Shown: piece after piece, positions 1 to 5,055 of the stretch | How the letters are laid out: the number at the start of each line of letters is the position of its first letter | How positions within the stretch are numbered: position 1 is the stretch's first letter | Source: Candidatus Colwelliibacteriota bacterium | GTDB lineage: Bacteria; Patescibacteriota; Minisyncoccia; UBA6257; Colwellbacteraceae | Direction: 5' to 3' | Length of the DNA: 5,055 nt | Assembly: GCA_028711965.1 (NCBI GenBank) | Contig: JAQTRD010000043.1 | Location: forward strand, 1-5,055 | Made by a program: the position numbers and the translations under genes | Notes under the pieces: model-generated | Database searches by the model: none | Told to the model about the DNA's origin: nothing | The model's input: only the letters and a program-made list of their open reading frames with translations

Positions 1-2
1 AA

Positions 3-8
3 AGAGGT
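3..8 (+). promoter_or_regulatory. Ribosome binding site of the small CxxC protein
   Basis: AGAGGT lies seven bases before the ATG at 16. It is the only convincing Shine-Dalgarno sequence in the window and is the main reason for choosing 16 over an upstream start outside the window. Confidence 0.5.
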
Positions 9-15
9 CCCGAAT

Positions 16-222
16 ATGGAGACAATAAGATTTACCGGCAAGTTTATAAGCAAGGTCTTTGATGGTCCATACAACGCTGTTCCGAAGTGGATAAAAGAGA
101 TGGATGAATATTTGTCGAAGGCCGGACTGAAAGCGAAAAAATATTTTTTCTATTATACAACTTGTCCGAAGTGTTCTAAAAAATATGGACATAATTATGT
201 TGTGTCTTTTGCGGAAATATGA
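16..222 (+). CDS. Small CxxC protein with a single beta-alpha-beta-beta (GyrI/SHS2-like) unit
   Basis: The 68-residue protein has no function I can assign. Predicted layout is a beta strand (residues 5-18, ending FDGPY), an amphipathic helix (about 20-37, with WIKEMDEYL), a strand (about 42-48, YFFYY), a CPKC motif at 50-53, and a final strand (NYVVSFAEI). This beta-alpha-beta-beta order matches one half of the duplicated SHS2 fold of GyrI-like effector-binding domains; that is an inference from pattern. I recall similar short proteins ending in YYTTCPKC...YVV as conserved hypotheticals in candidate-phylum bacteria. A single CxxC pair could bind metal only with other ligands or as a dimer, or could be redox-active. 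The ATG at 16 is preceded by AGAGGT (3-8) at good spacing, which supports this start. However, the frame is open to base 1, so a longer N-terminus is possible. Its TGA overlaps the next ATG (ATGA), suggesting translational coupling to the HAD hydrolase. Confidence 0.75.
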   Translation: METIRFTGKFISKVFDGPYNAVPKWIKEMDEYLSKAGLKAKKYFFYYTTCPKCSKKYGHNYVVSFAEI

Positions 223-869
223 GTAAATCCCTTTTTATCTTCGACTTTGACGGGACGCTTGCTGACACCCGTGATTTGATGGTCGACATAGGGAATAAAT
301 ATGCCGAAGAGGTTGGTATTGATCCGTTAAACGATGAAGATATAAGGATCTATCACGAGGAAGGAGTCAGGTCTCTTATGAGAAAGCGCAATTTTTCGGT
401 TATTGATCTCTTGAAATTATTAAAAAGAGGAGGGGAGATTTTTGCGGAGAATATTGGAGATATAGTGATGATCGAAATGATGAATGAATCCCTAGAGCAG
501 ATAAAGAAAGAAAACATTACGATGGCTGTCGTTACTTCAAATACCGAAGACCGGGTAAAGAAAGTGATAAAGAACGCGTCCTCTCTTTTTGCCGGCATTT
601 TTTCGGAAGAGGATCTTTTTGGCAAGGCAGCCAAGCTCAAGAGAGTTGTTAGAACCCTCTCTTTCGAGCCGCAAAACGTTTTTTATATGGGAGATGAACC
701 GAGAGACATAATTGCCGCGAAAAAAGCCGGGATACATCCGATAGGGGTTGCTTGGGGATTCGGAAGCGAGCAATCTCTCGTTGCGGCAGGAGCCGAAAGG
801 GTGCTTCGAACTCCGGAAGAACTAGTGTCATTTTCCAAATCTGTTTCTTCTTCGCAGACCGAATCATAG
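219..869 (+). CDS. HAD-superfamily hydrolase, phosphoglycolate phosphatase-like
   Basis: The 216-residue cytoplasmic protein has the usual size of HAD subfamily IA phosphatases. Motif I is DFDGT with nucleophile D9 and acid/base D11. A helical C1-type cap occupies roughly residues 15-95. Motif II is VVTSN with T106. The motif III lysine is probably K136 in FGKAAKLK. Motif IV is GDEPRD with Mg-binding D159 and D163, followed by IIAAKKAGI and GVAWGFGS, typical of Gph-like enzymes. The family hydrolyses phosphate monoesters through an aspartyl-phosphate intermediate; 2-phosphoglycolate is one known substrate, but the real substrate cannot be read from the sequence. All catalytic residues are present, so it should be active. 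The start overlaps the stop of the preceding small gene (ATGA, 219-222), with only a weak GCGGAA as ribosome binding site, so it is probably translated by coupling. The Ser-rich tail (about 205-216) looks disordered. Confidence 0.93.
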   Translation: MSKSLFIFDFDGTLADTRDLMVDIGNKYAEEVGIDPLNDEDIRIYHEEGVRSLMRKRNFSVIDLLKLLKRGGEIFAENIGDIVMIEMMNESLEQIKKENITMAVVTSNTEDRVKKVIKNASSLFAGIFSEEDLFGKAAKLKRVVRTLSFEPQNVFYMGDEPRDIIAAKKAGIHPIGVAWGFGSEQSLVAAGAERVLRTPEELVSFSKSVSSSQTES

Positions 870-927
870 GGGGCGACTTGTATTAAGGGCCTGTTTTCAT
901 GTAACTTTGTTCGGTGTCCAGCCGTTC

Positions 928-933
928 TATTAA
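928..933 (+). promoter_or_regulatory. Possible -10 element before the ABC exporter gene
   Basis: TATTAA at 928-933 resembles a sigma-70 -10 box and would put the transcription start near 940, almost at the ATG at 943. The only -35 candidates upstream (TTTGTT at 906, TTGTTC at 907) are poor. The 870-942 gap otherwise shows no hairpin terminator and no Shine-Dalgarno sequence. This is weak, suggestive evidence only. Confidence 0.22.
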
Positions 934-942
934 TTGCCGACT

Positions 943-2724
943 ATGGAAAAAGAGAATAAGAAACCAGGGAGATCTAAGGAAACGCTTGCCATTTTCTGGA
1001 AAGCGTCTCTAAGGCATAGGGGACTCGCTCTCCTTATTTCGTTTGCCGTAATTGCCGCTTCCGTTGCCGGCATAATCATTCCTTTATATTTCAGGGACTT
1101 CTTCAATATCATTGCGGGAGTCGGAGATCGAAGAGCGATTTTTGCGGGACTTGTCACGGCTCTTACGATGATAGCCATATTCAAAGCTGTAGAATGGCTT
1201 TTTTGGCGCATAGCCACTTTTGCCGTATCAAAATTTGAGACAAGAATAATGGCTGATTTGACGGAAGACTGTTTCGCTTACCTTCATAAGCATTCATTCT
1301 CATACTTTAATAATAATTTTGTAGGTTCGATGGTGAGAAGAGTTCGGAGTTTTGCCGGCGCATTTGAAACGGTGGCGGACAATATCTTTTGGGATCTCCT
1401 TCCGCTTGCGGTTTCCGCCGGGTCGATTCTTTTTATCCTTTTAAGGATAAGCCCTGTTTTGGGCTTTGGAGTCATCGGATGGCTGGTCTTTTATCTCGCG
1501 GTAAGTTTTCTTTTTTCCCGATTCAAGCTCAAATACGATATTCAGAGAAACGAAGCCGAGTCATCGGCGAGCGCCCTTTTAGCTGATACGATAACGAATA
1601 ACGCGAACGTTAAGCTTATGAACGGATACGATCGGGAAGTCAAAGGGTTCACAAAGGCGATCGAGGCTCTCCGTTCCGCCAGGAGGACAAGCTGGGATCT
1701 CGGGAATGTCTTTGAGGCTATTCAAGGGTTCCTTATGTCGGGACTCACGGTAGGGATGCTTTTTATAGCGGTTAATTTATGGAGGCAAAACGCGCTTACG
1801 GTGGGAGACTTTGTCCTTATTCAGTCATATCTCGGGAACATATTCGACAAGGTATGGGGGCTGGGAAGAGTTATCCGAAGATTCTATGAGTCGCTTGCCG
1901 ACGCGTCCGAGATGACGGAAATATTGAATATGCCTCACGAAATACGCGATGCGGAGGGGGCGACGGAGCTTTCTGTAGAGAAAGGGAGAGTCGACTTCAA
2001 AGATGTAGGCTTCAAATATGGCGATTCGAGACCGATTCTTTCGGAGTTTAATTTGTCTATATCTCCGGGAGAAAAGGTTGCGCTTATTGGTCCGTCTGGA
2101 GCCGGAAAGACAACAGTGATAAAGCTTCTTTTAAGAATGCATACGCTGACGCAAGGAAAAATAGAAATTGACGGACAAGATATTGCGCTTGTTACCCAGG
2201 AGAGCCTCTGGAAGAGTATCAGCCTTGTACCGCAAGATCCGATTCTCTTCCACCGCTCGCTTATGGAAAATATCCGTTACGGTCGTCCGGAAGCCACTGA
2301 CGAGGAAGTGATTGAAGCGGCTAAAGCAGCCCATTGCCATGAATTCGTTACCAGCTCTCCCCAAGGGTACGACACGTTTGTCGGCGAGAGAGGCATAAAG
2401 CTTTCCGGGGGCGAACGCCAAAGAGTGGCGATAGCGCGCGCGATACTTCGGAATGCTCCGATACTTGTCCTTGATGAAGCAACATCGAGCCTTGACTCCG
2501 AATCGGAGAGTTTGATCCAAGACGCTTTAAACGGTCTTATGAAAAATAAGACGGTGATAGTTATTGCCCATAGGCTTTCAACCATTAAAAAAATGGACAG
2601 AATCATAGCTATTGACGGAGGAAAAATTGTTGAAGAAGGCAGCCATTTATCTCTCTCGGCAAACGAGGGAGGAATGTACCGCCGCCTTTGGGAATTACAG
2701 GCCGGAGGTTTTATGGCGGAGTGA
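943..2724 (+). CDS. Type IV ABC exporter half-transporter (fused membrane and ATPase domains)
   Basis: The 593-residue inner-membrane protein has the usual length of MsbA/MDR-type half-transporters, which work as dimers and use ATP to export lipids, peptides or drugs. Six membrane helices are visible at about 28-50, 66-88, 151-168, 172-191, 263-280 and 288-307. The nucleotide-binding domain is complete: A-loop Y359, Walker A GPSGAGKTT (383-391), Q-loop Q431, signature LSGGERQ (487-493), Walker B ILVLDE (507-512), D-loop SSLD (515-518) and H-loop H543. The helix-loop segment SFSYFNNN...GSMVRRV is typical of exporter membrane domains. The catalytic Glu (E512) is intact and no partner half is visible, so it is probably a homodimer. 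The substrate is unknown. I chose ATG 943 over the in-frame TTG at 934; neither has a recognisable ribosome binding site. The gene lies 73 bases after the HAD gene and may be expressed separately. Confidence 0.95.
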   Translation: MEKENKKPGRSKETLAIFWKASLRHRGLALLISFAVIAASVAGIIIPLYFRDFFNIIAGVGDRRAIFAGLVTALTMIAIFKAVEWLFWRIATFAVSKFETRIMADLTEDCFAYLHKHSFSYFNNNFVGSMVRRVRSFAGAFETVADNIFWDLLPLAVSAGSILFILLRISPVLGFGVIGWLVFYLAVSFLFSRFKLKYDIQRNEAESSASALLADTITNNANVKLMNGYDREVKGFTKAIEALRSARRTSWDLGNVFEAIQGFLMSGLTVGMLFIAVNLWRQNALTVGDFVLIQSYLGNIFDKVWGLGRVIRRFYESLADASEMTEILNMPHEIRDAEGATELSVEKGRVDFKDVGFKYGDSRPILSEFNLSISPGEKVALIGPSGAGKTTVIKLLLRMHTLTQGKIEIDGQDIALVTQESLWKSISLVPQDPILFHRSLMENIRYGRPEATDEEVIEAAKAAHCHEFVTSSPQGYDTFVGERGIKLSGGERQRVAIARAILRNAPILVLDEATSSLDSESESLIQDALNGLMKNKTVIVIAHRLSTIKKMDRIIAIDGGKIVEEGSHLSLSANEGGMYRRLWELQAGGFMAE

Positions 2725-2725
2725 A

Positions 2726-2742
2726 TATAATCGAAAATTATA
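2726..2742. repeat. AT-only inverted repeat just after the ABC exporter gene
   Basis: TATAAT (2726-2731) and ATTATA (2737-2742) are perfect reverse complements around a five-base CGAAA loop. A second pairing is possible between AATTATA (2736-2742) and TATAATT (2758-2764), which would cover the downstream -10 box. The first stem has no GC pairs and no U-tract, so it is a poor terminator. It could be an operator half or chance in AT-rich DNA. Confidence 0.3.
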
Positions 2743-2754
2743 GATTTGAACTTG

Positions 2755-2763
2755 TGTTATAAT
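2755..2763 (+). promoter_or_regulatory. Extended -10 promoter of the metalloprotease gene
   Basis: TGTTATAAT is a perfect extended -10 element (TGn followed by consensus TATAAT at 2758-2763). No good -35 hexamer lies at the usual distance, which is expected for extended -10 promoters. The transcription start would be near 2770, giving a leader of about 44 bases to the preferred ATG at 2814 and only about 8 bases to the alternative TTG at 2778. It sits in the 89-base gap between the exporter and protease genes and probably drives both the protease and the following gene. Confidence 0.65.
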
Positions 2764-2813
2764 TAGAAAAAGCGATATTGATCGGTTGTTTCTCGGAAGA
2801 AAAAGAAAATAAT

Positions 2814-3878
2814 ATGAATTTCAGCGGAGGGAAAAAGATAATCGTGTATATTTCGGTTCTGATTGCCATATTCGCGATTTTTTCTTTCGGGGCAAAATTT
2901 ATTTCTCTGAATATCGGAGAGGTGCTTAATAACATCTCTCTCAATCCGGAAGAAATCTTTTCACCATCAGCCGGTTGCCGGGGTCCTGCCATATCTTACG
3001 GAGAGGGAGACATATCTCCCTTCTTCGGCATATCTTCCGATACATTTTTAAAGGCTATACGTGAGGCGGAAGATATATGGGAAAAGGGATCAGGCGAGAA
3101 TCTTTTTAGTTATAGCGATACCGGGGAAATGAAGATTAATCTAGTATTTGATGAGAGGCAGGAAGAGACGGAGATGCTGAAGAATCTATTCGGATCAATA
3201 AGTTCTCAAAAGGAGAGATTTGAGGCCGTAAAAGCGGAATACGAAAGGCTCACAGCTCAACTCAGACCTCTCGAAGAGGTTTATAATACAGTCAAAACGA
3301 AATACGAATTGGATGCCCAGGATCTTAACGCGACAGTAGAAGTCTATAATATTCGCAAAGAGGAATATGAAGACGATGTCGTTTATTGGAATGAGAGAGG
3401 AGGAGCTCCCGAAAAGGAATATAGGAGACTGTCAAAAGAATATGACGATATCCGCATATTATACGACCAGATATTGTCAAAAAAAGCCCTCCTTGAAAAA
3501 CCCCTGGCAACTCTTGAGAAAGCTGCCAATGATTACAACCTTCTAGCCGGCAGAGTCAATACTATAGGAGGAATATTGAACCGTCTTGCTGCCGATTTGA
3601 ATATTAATATTTCTTCATATAACAGAGTGCAGGGAGAGAGAGAAGAGTTTGTTACCGGGAGATATGTTCAGACAGGAGGCGATAGGTTCATCGATATCTA
3701 TCAGTTCTATGATTATGACGAATTGGTAACTATAATAGCGCATGAGATGGGGCATTCCTTGGGGCTAGGGCACGGCGAAGACCCGAACTCGATAATGTAT
3801 TCAAAGATAGGGAAGCAATCCAACAAGCTCTCTGCTGAAGATATTAATATGTTAAAAGAATTATGCGCGGTTAAATAG
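2814..3878 (+). CDS. Membrane-anchored matrixin-type zinc metalloprotease with an internal coiled coil
   Basis: The 354-residue protein begins with a short basic stretch and one hydrophobic segment (about 9-26), a signal anchor or signal peptide that places the rest outside the cytoplasm. The zinc site is HEMGHSLGLGH (H310, E311, H314, H320), the metzincin HExxHxxGxxH pattern, followed by the Met-turn SIMYS (M328). This points to the M10 (matrixin) group of endopeptidases. The N-terminal part of the fold is seen as helix FLKAIREAEDIWE (78-90) and strand MKINLVF (106-112). A helical coiled-coil region (about 121-279) then separates it from RFIDIYQF and the active-site helix. Only two cysteines are present, C55 and C351, a likely disulfide pair. 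ATG 2814 is preferred because it opens directly onto the basic-hydrophobic leader; an in-frame TTG at 2778 would add 12 hydrophilic residues. Ribosome binding is weak (GGAAGA, 2795). Substrate unknown. Confidence 0.9.
   Translation: MNFSGGKKIIVYISVLIAIFAIFSFGAKFISLNIGEVLNNISLNPEEIFSPSAGCRGPAISYGEGDISPFFGISSDTFLKAIREAEDIWEKGSGENLFSYSDTGEMKINLVFDERQEETEMLKNLFGSISSQKERFEAVKAEYERLTAQLRPLEEVYNTVKTKYELDAQDLNATVEVYNIRKEEYEDDVVYWNERGGAPEKEYRRLSKEYDDIRILYDQILSKKALLEKPLATLEKAANDYNLLAGRVNTIGGILNRLAADLNINISSYNRVQGEREEFVTGRYVQTGGDRFIDIYQFYDYDELVTIIAHEMGHSLGLGHGEDPNSIMYSKIGKQSNKLSAEDINMLKELCAVK
3174..3650 (+). other. Coiled-coil insertion within the metalloprotease
   Basis: Residues about 121-279 of the protease are rich in Glu, Lys, Leu, Tyr and Ala with heptad-like spacing, for example FEAVKAEYERLTAQL and YRRLSKEYDDIRILYDQIL. 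A WNERGGAPEKEY turn breaks the region near its middle, suggesting an antiparallel hairpin of two long helices. It lies between the strand MKINLVF and the strand before HExxH, so it appears to be inserted in the catalytic domain rather than attached outside it. Boundaries are by eye. Confidence 0.7.
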
Positions 3879-3900
3879 AAAAATATTCAGATACAAAATT

Positions 3901-5055
3901 ATGACTAAAAAGAAAACAAAGCTGTTAGAGAATATAAAGGTTTCTTTTGGAGGATGGTACCAGAGAACAACCCTTCATTTGAGCGAAATATATGATTTTT
4001 TCGTTTCCGGCTCTTCCAAGCTTCCTCTTGATGCCGACAAGCTGAAGAAATTACGGAAAAGCCTTAATCTTGTTGAGGTTTCGCGCGAATCGGGATATTT
4101 GGAATATGTCCTGGCAAAAACGACGGATGGAATTGAAATCAGATATTATGAAGACGGTTTGTATGTTCTCGAATTGGAAGCGGACGATATTTCGTCTGTG
4201 GCGGAGAGAAAGAAACAGTTGGAAAAATATTGGGAAGAATCGATGTCTCCCGCCATATCTTATATTTTTTCTTTGGGTGCTCCGACTCCCAAGATACTTG
4301 CTAATATAAAGACAGTTCATCCGACAGTCATCACAGGGACAGTTCCGGATCCCTCCCGTTTCTTGCCTGAAAATTCATTCGGGCCGGTTTATTCAACTAT
4401 TTCTTCCGATGGAATAACAGCCATAAAGACACCTTTCTATATATTTGTTGTGACTGCCGAAAAGGCTTTTTCATCAGCGCTTCCTGTCGTGGAGAATATG
4501 ATTTTTTTCCGAGAATTCAAAGATCAGCTTGAAAAATATCTGAATATACACCGTTCTGTTTGGGAAGAAATATCGGATATCAAGGAAAAGAGAAATATTT
4601 CCGGATCGGATGTCGGGACTATTCGCGGCAAGCTGGATGGCTATCAGAAAACAATCAGCCTTATTTCCAATCGAATAAACCAGATGGGCTCTTATGTAAG
4701 GACAAGAAGCTCGATAGCTAAGGGTATGAACATAGAAGAGTATCTTGCAGGCTTCTTCCAGTTTAAATTCGAGACCTTGGTTGACACGCTCGATTACATT
4801 AAAGAAATATGGAAAATGACGTCCGATTATCTAAATGCTTCAATCCAAAACTTGCAGGAGATAAAGAATCAAAGCGCGACAAGAGGAATCCAATCCCTCC
4901 AATTAATTACCAGCCTTGGAGTCATATCCGGCATAATCGGGTATCTTTCGAAGAACGAGGTTCCGCAAGTGACTTTCATAGGGGCCGCCTATTTTGCAGC
5001 CATTATTCTCATTGCTTGGTCTCTGAACCGATTCATATCGGGATTTTACCGGCGC
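3901..5055 (+). CDS. Hypothetical membrane protein with long helical region and two C-terminal membrane helices (runs off window)
   Basis: The frame from ATG 3901 is open for 385 codons to the last base, so the gene is incomplete at its 3' end. I do not recognise the family by sequence. Residues 1-195 are soluble and mixed alpha/beta (strands such as IEIRYYEDGLYVLELEA; a proline-rich part at 126-165). Residues about 199-330 are mainly helical and coiled-coil-like. Two hydrophobic helices follow at about 332-349 (LQLITSLGVISGIIGYL) and 357-376 (VTFIGAAYFAAIILIAWSL), then a basic NRFISGFYRR, which suggests the true end is close. This order (cytosolic domain, long helix, two membrane helices, basic tail) recalls CorA-type Mg transporters, but no GMN motif follows the first membrane helix. 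There are no cysteines and no signal peptide. It starts 22 bases after the protease stop, without a clear ribosome binding site, and is probably co-transcribed with it. Confidence 0.85.
   Translation, partial: MTKKKTKLLENIKVSFGGWYQRTTLHLSEIYDFFVSGSSKLPLDADKLKKLRKSLNLVEVSRESGYLEYVLAKTTDGIEIRYYEDGLYVLELEADDISSVAERKKQLEKYWEESMSPAISYIFSLGAPTPKILANIKTVHPTVITGTVPDPSRFLPENSFGPVYSTISSDGITAIKTPFYIFVVTAEKAFSSALPVVENMIFFREFKDQLEKYLNIHRSVWEEISDIKEKRNISGSDVGTIRGKLDGYQKTISLISNRINQMGSYVRTRSSIAKGMNIEEYLAGFFQFKFETLVDTLDYIKEIWKMTSDYLNASIQNLQEIKNQSATRGIQSLQLITSLGVISGIIGYLSKNEVPQVTFIGAAYFAAIILIAWSLNRFISGFYRR

Noticed and set aside
353..867. Three minus-strand frames (353-640, 537-773, 649-867)
   Set aside because: They are antisense to the HAD hydrolase gene, whose four catalytic motifs establish the true frame.
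870..942. Terminator or small RNA between the HAD and ABC genes
   Set aside because: No stable inverted repeat followed by a T-run, and no tRNA or riboswitch-like element, could be found in these 73 bases.
2131..2520. 129-codon open frame on the minus strand
   Set aside because: It lies wholly inside the ATPase domain of the ABC exporter, whose motifs fix the coding strand; the product has no recognisable domain and looks like low-quality antisense sequence.
2277..2606. 109-codon minus-strand frame
   Set aside because: Another antisense shadow of the ABC ATPase domain, overlapping the frame at 2131-2520 and without domain features.
2778..2813. TTG start for the metalloprotease adding 12 residues
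   Set aside because: It would leave about 8 bases of leader after the predicted transcription start and place hydrophilic residues before the signal anchor; ATG 2814 fits a normal anchor sequence better. It is not strictly excluded.
4051..4320. Opposed frames on both strands (4070-4309 plus, 4051-4320 minus)
   Set aside because: Both fall inside the 385-codon frame starting at 3901, which is longer and has a coherent soluble/helical/membrane layout. The short products are rich in Arg, Phe and Trp, as expected of out-of-frame translation.
1..5055. UGA recoding, as in Gracilibacteria or Absconditabacteria
   Set aside because: TGA ends the small gene at 220-222 and the ABC exporter at 2722-2724 at natural ends, and no gene contains in-frame TGA, so standard stop usage fits.

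Overview
The window is a gene-dense, moderately AT-rich bacterial segment with five reading frames, all on the + strand, and no RNA gene, mobile element or CRISPR array. TGA ends two of the genes, so the standard code (or 11) applies. Several features suggest an uncultured Patescibacteria/CPR (Parcubacteria-like) genome: mostly weak or absent Shine-Dalgarno sequences, a membrane-anchored matrixin-type metalloprotease carrying a long coiled coil, and a HAD hydrolase with a GDExRD motif. This placement is inferred from gene style and memory of related proteins; it was not tested by a search.

Layout. (1) Positions 16-222 encode a 68-residue beta-alpha-beta-beta protein with a CPKC motif. Its stop overlaps the start of (2), 219-869, a HAD-superfamily phosphatase of the phosphoglycolate-phosphatase type. 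(3) After a 73-base gap, 943-2724 encodes a full type IV ABC exporter half-transporter (six membrane helices plus one ATPase domain). (4) A clear extended -10 promoter (TGTTATAAT, 2755-2763) precedes 2814-3878, a membrane-anchored zinc metalloprotease of the metzincin/matrixin type. (5) Twenty-two bases later, 3901 starts a frame that stays open to the last base (385 codons). It encodes a soluble N-terminal region, a long helical region and two C-terminal membrane helices.

Genes 1 and 2 look translationally coupled. Gene 3 may have its own start signals. Genes 4 and 5 look like a two-gene transcription unit for two membrane-attached, helix-rich envelope proteins.

The most interesting points are the roughly 160-residue coiled coil that appears to interrupt the protease's catalytic domain, and the CorA-like topology of the adjacent protein, which lacks the GMN motif. 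No complete new defence or mobile system is visible.
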